5,440 nt of DNA from Dysgonomonas sp. (GTDB lineage Bacteria > Bacteroidota > Bacteroidia > Bacteroidales > Dysgonomonadaceae): the NCBI GenBank assembly GCA_003523545.1, contig DQAM01000239.1, positions 1 through 5,440 of the forward strand, read 5' to 3'. Below the pieces are notes generated by a model. The model saw nothing but the letters and a program-made list of their open reading frames with translations. It made no database searches and was not told the DNA's origin. Numbering within the stretch: the first letter of the stretch is position 1; each line of letters begins with the position of its first letter. Shown here piece after piece: positions 1 to 5,440 of the stretch. The position numbers were made by a program, and so were the translations under genes.

Positions 1-349
1 CATCGTCTTCTTCGTAAACCACAGAATGCCTGTCCCTGACCTTTGAAAACAACAACCGATAGCCTTTATCCGAAGGCGTTTGCAGATATAAATCGGCAGG
101 TAGTTCCTTACGCAGGATTTTGAGCAGTTTCTTGTAATCCGGACGGAGCAGCTCGATATCTATATCGTCATCCCAGGGGATAAAGCCCCCATGCCTGACG
201 GCTCCAAGCAAAGTACCTCCGCTAAGCCAGTAAGGTATACCGTGTTTCCCGGCAATATCAGCCACACGAACCAGTATGTCGAGCATTTTGAGTTGTAACT
301 GCCTCAACTCAGAACCTTCCGGATTATATTCTCTTAAATTTTCTTCCAC
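1..349 (-). CDS. LicD family protein, N-terminal part (cut by window edge)
   Basis: LicD-family enzymes have a nucleotidyltransferase-like fold and attach phosphocholine or related phospho-substituents to surface glycans; in Bacteroidales the exact substrate is usually unknown. Reading the minus strand from 349 gives 116 complete codons. Residues 1-20 read VEENLREYNPEGSELRQLQL, an N-terminus I recall as typical of Bacteroidales LicD proteins. The family core lies at about 38-65: IPYWLSGGTLLGAVRHGG, then FIPWDDDIDI, containing the GG...LLGAVRH motif and the acidic DDDID cluster expected to bind metal. A Lys in FSKVRD (about 103) follows. There is no in-frame ATG before codon 22 (284-286), which would cut into the conserved N-terminus, so GTG at 349-347 is the preferred start; an in-frame TTG at 373-371 lies inside a likely promoter box. 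The gene is divergent from the acyltransferase gene. The C-terminal part lies outside the window, so intactness cannot be judged. Confidence 0.9.
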   Translation of the reverse strand, partial: MEENLREYNPEGSELRQLQLKMLDILVRVADIAGKHGIPYWLSGGTLLGAVRHGGFIPWDDDIDIELLRPDYKKLLKILRKELPADLYLQTPSDKGYRLLFSKVRDRHSVVYEEDD

Positions 350-370
350 TGTCCGATAAAAAATGATGAA

Positions 371-378
371 CAAAAGTA
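371..378 (-). promoter_or_regulatory. Putative -7 box (TACTTTTG) for the licD-like gene
   Basis: The minus strand reads TACTTTTG, an exact match to the Bacteroidota -7 consensus TAnnTTTG. Transcription would begin near 364, leaving a leader of about 15 nt before the GTG at 349. I see no TTTG-like -33 element at the expected distance (around 398-405), so this rests on one box and on its position. Confidence 0.4.
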
Positions 379-463
379 AGAATTTATATTTACACTCTAC
401 ATTTTATGAGGATCAGGAAACGAATATTTACCCATTCATAATACAGGACAGGAAATAAAAATG

Positions 464-471
464 TATTTTTG
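464..471 (+). promoter_or_regulatory. Putative -7 box (TATTTTTG) for the plsC-like gene
   Basis: TATTTTTG matches the Bacteroidota -7 consensus TAnnTTTG exactly and sits 39 bp before the ATG of the acyltransferase gene, giving a predicted leader of roughly 30 nt. No clear -33 TTTG is present about 20 bp upstream (440-447). Confidence 0.45.
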
Positions 472-510
472 CTTATGTGTTCCTGCAGTTAAAACTTTAT
501 TCTTGAAGCA

Positions 511-1245
511 ATGAAAGCTTTTTTCTCTTTCATATACCAATGGTTGATATTTATTCCGGTACTTGTATTATCCAGCATCGTAACCGCTGTGATAGTTATG
601 ATAGGATGTACATTCGGCAGCAATAAGTTCTGGGGATACATTCCTCCTAAATACTGGTCTAAAATAATATGCCGGACCGCATTATGTAAAATCAGGGTAA
701 AGTCTAACAATAAGCTTGACCCGAACAAATCTTATGTTTTTGTAGCTAACCACCAGAGCGCATTTGACATATTCCTGACCTACGGATATCTGGGACACAA
801 CATCAAATGGGTACAAAAATACGAATTAAGAAAAATTCCTTTCGTCGGAAAAGCATCTGAAATAGCCGGACATGTATTCGTAGACAGTTCCAATGCCAAA
901 GCAATGGCACGCACGATAGACCTCGCTGAAAAAGAACTGAAAAAAGGAACTTCGATGGTTATATTTCCCGAAGGAGCAAGAACTTACACGGGTAAACTGA
1001 CCCGCTTCAAGAAAGGAGCATATATTATTGCCAAACAAATGCAGCTTCCTATCGTACCTATCACTTTAAACGGTCCCTTTGACGTTCTTAAGATACACAG
1101 CAGAAGGCTGCGCTTTGGAATGCCGATGGAAATTATAGTCCATGATCCTATCGAGACCAAAGGACTGGCAGACGAGGATATCCCGGCTATTATAAAAGAA
1201 AGCCGTGATATCATAGAATCTTCGTTGTGGGATAAATATAAATAA
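511..1245 (+). CDS. plsC: 1-acyl-sn-glycerol-3-phosphate acyltransferase family protein (PlsC-like)
   Basis: Predicted membrane-bound LPLAT-superfamily acyltransferase. PlsC transfers an acyl chain to the sn-2 position of lysophosphatidic acid to make phosphatidic acid, the precursor of all glycerophospholipids. The 244-aa length is normal for the family. A hydrophobic segment at about residues 9-32 would anchor the protein in the inner membrane. The catalytic HX4D motif is H81-QSAF-D86 (context ANHQSAFD). Motif II is KWVQKYELRKIPFVGKA at about 99-115, motif III is FPEGART at 152-158 (Glu and Arg bind the glycerol phosphate), and motif IV is LPIVPITLNG at 179-188. All core residues are present, so an active enzyme is expected. 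The ATG at 511 is the first in frame and leaves the membrane segment whole; as usual in this phylum there is no Shine-Dalgarno. It probably has its own promoter (box at 464-471). The symbol is by family: related LPLAT enzymes of Bacteroidota make glycine/serine lipids (OlsA/GlsA type) and cannot be excluded by motifs alone. Confidence 0.9.
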   Translation: MKAFFSFIYQWLIFIPVLVLSSIVTAVIVMIGCTFGSNKFWGYIPPKYWSKIICRTALCKIRVKSNNKLDPNKSYVFVANHQSAFDIFLTYGYLGHNIKWVQKYELRKIPFVGKASEIAGHVFVDSSNAKAMARTIDLAEKELKKGTSMVIFPEGARTYTGKLTRFKKGAYIIAKQMQLPIVPITLNGPFDVLKIHSRRLRFGMPMEIIVHDPIETKGLADEDIPAIIKESRDIIESSLWDKYK

Positions 1246-1289
1246 ATCATAAGTTGCAGTAAACAATCTCCTTTTCCAAATAATTATCT

Positions 1290-1297
1290 TAAATTTG
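1290..1297 (+). promoter_or_regulatory. Putative -7 box (TAAATTTG) for the LysM-barrel-transporter operon
   Basis: TAAATTTG matches TAnnTTTG exactly in the 82-bp gap between the acyltransferase and LysM genes. Transcription would start near 1304, about 24 nt before the ATG at 1328. No convincing -33 TTTG is visible at 1264-1271. No terminator hairpin is seen in this gap either, so read-through from the upstream gene is also possible. The box overlaps an in-frame TTG at 1295 and argues against using that TTG as the start codon. Confidence 0.5.
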
Positions 1298-1327
1298 CAT
1301 CTCATATATCCACAAAATAATAAACAA

Positions 1328-3082
1328 ATGAGTTTCAGAAACGTAAAAATAATCACAGCAATCTGTTGTCTTTTTTTTATCACGATAACTATATCTCCCA
1401 CATACGCTCTAAATGCAACTGATATCTCTGTGCTGCAATCTACCAAGCCCGTTACTCATAAAGTGCAGAAAGGTGAAACGGTATATTCGATAGCACAAAA
1501 ATATAACACTACCATTACCGAGATATATCTACTAAATCCACAAGCGATGGAGGGGATAAAAGTAGGTTCCGAGCTCAAGATACCTTCCGCTACCCTGGCA
1601 CCAGCTAGTTCGGTAACTACTTACAAAGTCCAAAAAGGCGAAACTCTTTATTCCATTGCTAAAATAAACGGTGTAAAAGTCGACGACATCATCAATGCGA
1701 ATCCCGAGTTAAGAACAAAACCACTGGCAGACGGGCAAATACTAAGAATACCTCCTGCATCAGCCTCCAATAACCAACCGTCATTAATTAATGTATCTTA
1801 TACCCCGCCCTCTAAAAGCGAATTTATAAGCCACACAGTGGCACCGAAAGAAACTTTATACGGTATATCAAAAAAGTATAATATCGGAACCGATGCTATT
1901 ATAGATTTCAATCCGGCGATCAAAGACGGATTAAAAGAGGGTACCGTTCTTATCATACCCATACTGGATCCGGCTACCAACCAGAAAAGTACGTTGCAAA
2001 ATGCAAACATGGTAAGTGTCGGCGTGGTGCTGCCGTTTATTAATAAATCCAATGCACAAACCGCCCGTTTTATAGAATATTACGAAGGCTTCCTGGTTGC
2101 GCTGCAAGAACTTAAGGCTAAAGGATTTTCTGCCAATATTTACGCTTTCGATATGGGATCGGAAACAGGGACAGAGAAACTGAAAAGCCTGCTCGATACT
2201 TACGAAATGAAGTATCTCGACCTGATTATAGGCGGAGTTTCTCCTGAACAGATAGCCGTCATTTCTGATTTTGCCCGCAAGCAGGGAATCAAATATGCAA
2301 TTCCCTTCCCTACCAAAACAGATAATACATATAACAATCCTTATATTTTCCAGGTAAATGCTCCCCATTCGGTACTATATTCAAACGTGGCAAGAACATT
2401 TGTGAACCAATTCCCCAACAGCAATATAATCTATCTGACCGAAAGCGGTTCGGACGGAGACCGGGCAGACTTTATTTCTGCGCTTAATAACGAACTGCCG
2501 CGTGCAGGTATGATAGCAAACAGGGCGGCTATAAACAGCAGTCTGAAAGAAAGACTGACTGCCCTGCTCGACCCTGCCAGGAGGAATATTATAATACCTA
2601 CATCCGCTTCACTCAAAACCCTGCAGGCGATACTTCCTGTATTGGGTACGATACGCAGTGAATCTCCGGCCACACCGATTACTCTTTTCGGTCATACCGA
2701 CTGGCAGACCTATAACCAATACAACAAAGAACTGGGACAATACGATACTTATATATATACTCCTTTTTACCTTAACGAAACCGATTTCCGTACTACTCAA
2801 TTCCTGATCAATTACAGGAAATGGTATAACGATAAAAACCTCATCAATACTTATCCTAAATACGGAGCATTAGGGTATGATACCGGAATATCTTTCCTGA
2901 GTGCATTGTGGCGTTATGGTAAGAATTTCGAATCCAATACCAATTCGATGGCAGTATCTTTTTTGCAAACACCTTTCCTTTTCAGAAAAACCAATCCGAT
3001 GGGCGGATATATGAATACAGGGTTTTATCTGGTCCACTATAAAGAAGACGGAACCATCGAAAAAACAGAATACGGAAGATGA
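1328..3082 (+). CDS. Secreted protein with three LysM domains and a type I periplasmic-binding-like domain
   Basis: Predicted periplasmic protein of 584 aa. Residues 1-27 form a Sec signal peptide: R4 and K7, a hydrophobic core ICCLFFITITI, and a likely signal peptidase I cut after TYA (27). The cysteines at 13-14 are too early and badly placed for a lipobox. Three LysM peptidoglycan-binding repeats follow at about 44-86, 99-142 and 169-211, each with the pattern (H/Y)xVxxxET(V/L)Y(S/G)I, a central Asn-Pro and a terminal IP. From about 227 to 575 the protein resembles the type I periplasmic-binding fold of ABC-transporter receptors: it opens with VSVGVVLPF, then YYEGFLVAL, IYAFDMG, LDLIIGGVSPEQ, NIIYLTE, ITLFGHTDW and YGALGYDTGISFL. 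No transporter permease is nearby, so binding or regulation of cell-wall processes is more likely than uptake; this is inference. The ATG at 1328 was chosen over the in-frame TTG at 1295 because it gives a proper signal peptide and lies just after a promoter box. The stop overlaps the next start (ATGA). Confidence 0.88.
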   Translation: MSFRNVKIITAICCLFFITITISPTYALNATDISVLQSTKPVTHKVQKGETVYSIAQKYNTTITEIYLLNPQAMEGIKVGSELKIPSATLAPASSVTTYKVQKGETLYSIAKINGVKVDDIINANPELRTKPLADGQILRIPPASASNNQPSLINVSYTPPSKSEFISHTVAPKETLYGISKKYNIGTDAIIDFNPAIKDGLKEGTVLIIPILDPATNQKSTLQNANMVSVGVVLPFINKSNAQTARFIEYYEGFLVALQELKAKGFSANIYAFDMGSETGTEKLKSLLDTYEMKYLDLIIGGVSPEQIAVISDFARKQGIKYAIPFPTKTDNTYNNPYIFQVNAPHSVLYSNVARTFVNQFPNSNIIYLTESGSDGDRADFISALNNELPRAGMIANRAAINSSLKERLTALLDPARRNIIIPTSASLKTLQAILPVLGTIRSESPATPITLFGHTDWQTYNQYNKELGQYDTYIYTPFYLNETDFRTTQFLINYRKWYNDKNLINTYPKYGALGYDTGISFLSALWRYGKNFESNTNSMAVSFLQTPFLFRKTNPMGGYMNTGFYLVHYKEDGTIEKTEYGR

Positions 3083-3795
3083 TAAAACGATTATTACTAT
3101 TTCTGGTTGTCACTTTCTTCGGCTTTCAGTTGAGTGCCCAGTCCGAATTTAAACCCGAGCTGAATATCGGTATCGGAGCCGGGCCGACCTTTTCTTCCAG
3201 CAGCCTCAATGTCATGAACTCACGGACAACCATCGATACTAAAAACCTGACGCAATTGCACGCAGGAGTGTCGGTACGTTATATAACAGAAAAACACTTC
3301 GGACTAATTGGGGAGCTTAATTTTGCACAAATGGGCTGGGAAGATAATTTTGACGACATTATTGTTGAAGAAGGCAAGGAAGCACCGGAATATAAGCGTA
3401 CGCTGAATTACCTGGAAATGCCCTTGCTTACTCATATCTATTTCGGCTCGGATAAAGCCCGTTTTTTTATAAACCTCGGTCCTAAAATCAGCTTCCTCTT
3501 AAGTGAAAAAGAAACTAAAAATAAGGCTTTGCAAGATTATATAGATAAAAATGCCTCCACAAATATAGCACCTTTACTAAAGCATTATGGAAAAGATGTA
3601 GAGAACAAAATAGACTATGGCATCACAGCCGGAATGGGTTTTGAACTGAGAACCAAGTTCGGATACTTTACGCTCGAAGGAAGATATTACTTCGGATTGG
3701 CAGATATATTCAAAAGCCAGAAAGGAGAAGATTTTTCACGTTCAGCCAATAGGGAGATTTCAGCAAGGTTAACTTATTACACCAAAATATTCTAA
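3079..3795 (+). CDS. Outer-membrane beta-barrel protein (porin family, OMP_b-brl_2-like)
   Basis: A 238-aa predicted outer-membrane protein. Residues 1-20 are a clear Sec signal peptide (MIKR, then LLLFLVVTFFGFQ, cut after LSA before Gln21). The mature part has alternating strands typical of small eight-stranded barrels: ELNIGIGAGPTFSS at 27-40, LHAGVSVRYITEKHFGLIGELNF in two strands at about 60-82, and the family hallmark TLNYLEMPLLTHIYFG at 108-123, followed by RFFINLGPKISFLL at 128-141. A charged segment at about 142-178 is probably an extracellular loop; strands resume with YGITAGMGFEL and FGYFTLEGRYYFGL. It ends in Phe (TYYTKIF), as BAM substrates often do. Function is unknown; the family includes PorT-like barrels, but nothing here justifies that name. 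The start overlaps the stop of the LysM gene by 4 bp, implying translational coupling and a possible partnership. The next gene begins 23 bp downstream. Confidence 0.85.
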   Translation: MIKRLLLFLVVTFFGFQLSAQSEFKPELNIGIGAGPTFSSSSLNVMNSRTTIDTKNLTQLHAGVSVRYITEKHFGLIGELNFAQMGWEDNFDDIIVEEGKEAPEYKRTLNYLEMPLLTHIYFGSDKARFFINLGPKISFLLSEKETKNKALQDYIDKNASTNIAPLLKHYGKDVENKIDYGITAGMGFELRTKFGYFTLEGRYYFGLADIFKSQKGEDFSRSANREISARLTYYTKIF

Positions 3796-3818
3796 ATCAA
3801 AACAATACTTAATTTACT

Positions 3819-5180
3819 ATGTCAAAATTTTCAAAAGCCTTTTGGGTAGCCAACTCTGTTGAGTTGCTCGAACGACTTGCATATTATGCAGTATTTATTG
3901 TAATCACACTTTATTTGTCGAACGTCTGGGGATTTTCGGATATCGAAGCCGGTATAATATCGGGTATATTCTCAGCTTCACTTTATTTTCTTCCCACATT
4001 TACCGGTGCCTATGCCGACAGGATAGGTTTCCGCTCATCCATCATTCTTGCTTTCACCCTGCTGACTATAGGGTATGCCGGTTTAGGCCTGTTACCAACT
4101 CTTCTTCAAAGTGCAGGATTGGTAACTTACGGTATGACTACCACCTTTTCCGGACTTGAAACAAGTTCACTCAGATGGTCTATTGCTCCGGTATTGGTAT
4201 TACTTGTTATCGGTGGAGCTTTTATCAAAGCCGTAATTTCCGGAACCGTAGCCAGAGAAACTACATCAGAGAACCGTGCCCGTGGTTATTCCATCTTTTA
4301 TATGATGGTAAACATCGGTGCATTTACGGGAAAAACCGTTGTTGATCCTTTGAGAAGGAGTATGGGAGATGAAGGGTTGGTATATCTCAACTTTTTTTCT
4401 GCAACAATGACCTTCGCGGCTCTAATAGCAGTTTATTTCTTCTATAAATCAGTCAAAGTCGAAGGACAAGGAAAAAGTTTCGCTGAAATAGGAAAAGCTT
4501 TGCTTAAAGTCTGTTCCAACGGCCGTCTGATAGCTCTTATATTGATTATAAGCGGTTTCTGGATGATCCAAAGCCAGATGTATGCTACTATGCCGAAATA
4601 TGTAATACGCCTTATAGGAGAAGACGCATCGCCCGGATGGTACGCGAATGTCAACCCATTGGTTGTATTCGTCTGCGTAAATCTTATTACAACCCTGATG
4701 AAAAAATATACCGCCCTCAATTCCATGACTATCGGAATGCTCATTATACCGTTCTCAGCATTGGTGATGTCTTTCGGAAACCAGATCGGTACAGACCATA
4801 TTTTAGGATTGCATCCCGTAGCCTTCATGATGGTGATAGGTATAGCGATGCAGGCTCTTGCCGAGTGCTTTATTTCCCCACGTTTCCTCGAATATTTCTC
4901 ACTGCAATCGCCTAAAGGGGAAGAAGGACTTTATTTGGGATTCAGCCATCTGCATTCGTTTTTCTCTTATTTGTTAGCATTCGGATTATCCGGATTTTTA
5001 CTGGAAAAATATTGTCCCGATCCACGGGGATTCTCATCACCGGCCGAATATGCAGCCGCCACTGTCCATGCACACTATATCTGGTATGTATTTGTCGGCA
5101 TCGGTATGATATCTGCCATAGCGCTTGTAATCTATGGTATAATAACCAAGCGTATGGACAAGGCAAAAGCGACTTCTTGA
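3819..5180 (+). CDS. MFS transporter related to the proton-coupled oligopeptide (POT/PTR) family
   Basis: A 453-aa inner-membrane protein with about 12 hydrophobic helices (roughly 20-36, 43-62, 73-93, 122-142, 157-175, 187-208, 237-255, 278-295, 302-318, 332-352, 373-394, 419-441). POT-family marks are present: ExxER in TM1 (E15, E18, R19, followed by LAYY), GAYADRIGFR after TM2 (the PTR2 GGxxAD-type loop), K137 in TM4 (GGAFIKAVISG), the FYxxxNxG signature in TM5 (F160, Y161, N165, G167), FWMIQSQ in TM7, and E349 in TM10 within AECFISPRFLEYF. These residues couple protons to transport in POTs. Two departures stand out: the Arg seven residues after the ExxER Arg is Phe26, and the short linker between TM6 and TM7 (about 209-236) leaves no room for the extra helices HA/HB of bacterial POTs. 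Substrate is therefore uncertain: small peptides or another organic anion. It lies 23 bp after the barrel gene, probably in the same operon, and ahead of a terminator. Confidence 0.82.
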   Translation: MSKFSKAFWVANSVELLERLAYYAVFIVITLYLSNVWGFSDIEAGIISGIFSASLYFLPTFTGAYADRIGFRSSIILAFTLLTIGYAGLGLLPTLLQSAGLVTYGMTTTFSGLETSSLRWSIAPVLVLLVIGGAFIKAVISGTVARETTSENRARGYSIFYMMVNIGAFTGKTVVDPLRRSMGDEGLVYLNFFSATMTFAALIAVYFFYKSVKVEGQGKSFAEIGKALLKVCSNGRLIALILIISGFWMIQSQMYATMPKYVIRLIGEDASPGWYANVNPLVVFVCVNLITTLMKKYTALNSMTIGMLIIPFSALVMSFGNQIGTDHILGLHPVAFMMVIGIAMQALAECFISPRFLEYFSLQSPKGEEGLYLGFSHLHSFFSYLLAFGLSGFLLEKYCPDPRGFSSPAEYAAATVHAHYIWYVFVGIGMISAIALVIYGIITKRMDKAKATS

Positions 5181-5226
5181 CCGAAGTGATAAATCATCCA
5201 TTCAAAAAGATTTAAATAATAAACCT

Positions 5227-5292
5227 TAAGGTACGAAGATATGTATACGTTCAACAGTAAGTAATTCATAATCTTCGTGCCTTATTGTTTTT
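5227..5292 (+). terminator. Likely intrinsic terminator: long imperfect hairpin plus T-rich tract
   Basis: The left arm AAGGTACGAAGAT (5228-5240) pairs with ATCTTCGTGCCTT (5271-5283) over 13 bp with a single G-U wobble; T5227-A5284 adds one pair. The inner region can also pair: ATG at 5241-5243 with CAT at 5267-5269, then partial pairs inward, leaving an apical loop of about 12 nt. The right arm is followed by TTGTTTTT (5285-5292). The position 47 bp after the transporter stop and before the next gene fits the end of the upstream operon. The stem is longer than that of a typical terminator. Confidence 0.65.
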
Positions 5293-5324
5293 ACATACAA
5301 TACTTAATGCAAAAAAAAATACAC

Positions 5325-5440
5325 ATGAAAAAGATTATTAATCCCTGGGGAGGTCTGGACGGATATATGTGCTATGGATGTTCACCTTCCAATCCTTTAG
5401 GTCTTCACATGGAGTTTTACGAAGACGGCGATGAAGTTGT
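5325..5440 (+). CDS. PaaI-like hotdog-fold thioesterase, N-terminal part (cut by window edge)
   Basis: Thirty-eight complete codons are visible, starting MKKIINPWGGLDGYMCYGC and continuing SPSNPLGLHMEFYEDGDEV. The pattern NPW...Y.C(F/Y)GC....N..GL.M.F...GD matches the N-terminus of PaaI/YigI-type acyl-CoA thioesterases common in Bacteroidota, in which Cys-Tyr-Gly-Cys precedes the first hotdog strand. Such enzymes hydrolyse acyl-CoA thioesters; the substrate is unknown, and the catalytic region lies beyond the window. The ATG at 5325 is preferred because it starts at the conserved N-terminus, but an in-frame ATG at 5307 would add six residues (MQKKIH). An A-rich stretch with nine A's at 5311-5319 precedes the start, and there is no Shine-Dalgarno. 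I see no TAnnTTTG box in 5284-5324. The terminator upstream suggests a separate transcription unit. Confidence 0.82.
   Translation, partial: MKKIINPWGGLDGYMCYGCSPSNPLGLHMEFYEDGDEV

Noticed and set aside
1295..1327. TTG start extending the LysM protein by 11 residues
   Set aside because: The extension (MHLIYPQNNKQ) puts extra residues ahead of a normal signal peptide, and the TTG lies inside the TAAATTTG promoter box. ATG at 1328 is far better.
1340..1370. Lipoprotein signal at the cysteines of the LysM protein signal peptide
   Set aside because: The cysteines at residues 13-14 fall early in the hydrophobic core and the preceding residues do not form a lipobox; a signal peptidase I site at TYA (25-27) fits better.
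1066..1446. Minus-strand 126-codon open frame across the end of the acyltransferase gene and the start of the LysM gene
   Set aside because: It lies antisense to two well-supported genes, covers the promoter gap and shows no recognisable domain; treated as a shadow frame.
3079..3795. Assignment of the barrel protein as PorT of the type IX secretion system
   Set aside because: Size and fold family are similar, but many small Bacteroidota barrels share these and no other secretion gene is nearby.
4442..4828. Minus-strand 128-codon open frame within the transporter gene
   Set aside because: It is antisense to conserved membrane helices and has no recognisable motif; it is a by-product of the codon use of the real gene.
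3802..5308. Exact 12-base repeat ACAATACTTAAT before the transporter gene (3802-3813) and before the thioesterase gene (5297-5308)
   Set aside because: In an AT-rich window of this size one 12-base match by chance is expected, and its distance to the start codon differs (5 versus 16 nt). No operator symmetry is seen.
1..5440. CRISPR array, insertion sequence, tRNA or phage segment
   Set aside because: No regularly spaced direct repeats, transposase-like frames, terminal inverted repeats or tRNA-like cloverleaf were seen on either strand.

Overview
This window looks like chromosomal DNA from a member of the Bacteroidales (phylum Bacteroidota); the genus cannot be fixed from the sequence. The basis is moderate AT-richness, starts without Shine-Dalgarno sequences, short intergenic regions carrying the Bacteroidota -7 promoter motif TAnnTTTG, and a characteristic gene set (LysM/periplasmic-binding-fold protein, OMP_b-brl_2-type barrel, Bacteroidales-style LicD and PaaI proteins). 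I see no mobile element, CRISPR array, rRNA or tRNA.

Layout. The left edge (1-349, minus strand) is the N-terminal part of a LicD-family protein cut by the window, apparently starting at GTG. It is divergent from a complete plsC-like acyltransferase gene (511-1245, plus); the 161-bp gap between them holds one TAnnTTTG-type box for each direction. After 82 bp with another such box comes a three-gene run on the plus strand: a secreted protein with three LysM repeats and a type I periplasmic-binding-like domain (1328-3082), a small outer-membrane beta-barrel protein overlapping it by 4 bp (3079-3795), and, 23 bp further, a 12-TM transporter with hallmarks of the proton-coupled oligopeptide transporter (POT/PTR) family (3819-5180). 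A long hairpin followed by a T-rich tract (5227-5292) probably ends this operon. The right edge (5325-5440, plus) is the start of a PaaI-like hotdog thioesterase.

How the genes fit together. The dominant theme is the cell envelope: LicD (decoration of surface glycans), PlsC (phospholipid acylation), LysM/PBP-fold protein (peptidoglycan-bound, periplasmic) and an outer-membrane barrel. The tightly coupled LysM and barrel genes are the best candidates for a physical partnership. The transporter keeps the proton-coupling residues of POTs but lacks an arginine used in peptide binding and the two extra helices of bacterial POTs, so its substrate is open. No clear-cut new defence or mobile system is visible; the most interesting points are the LysM-PBP/barrel pair and the divergent POT-like transporter.
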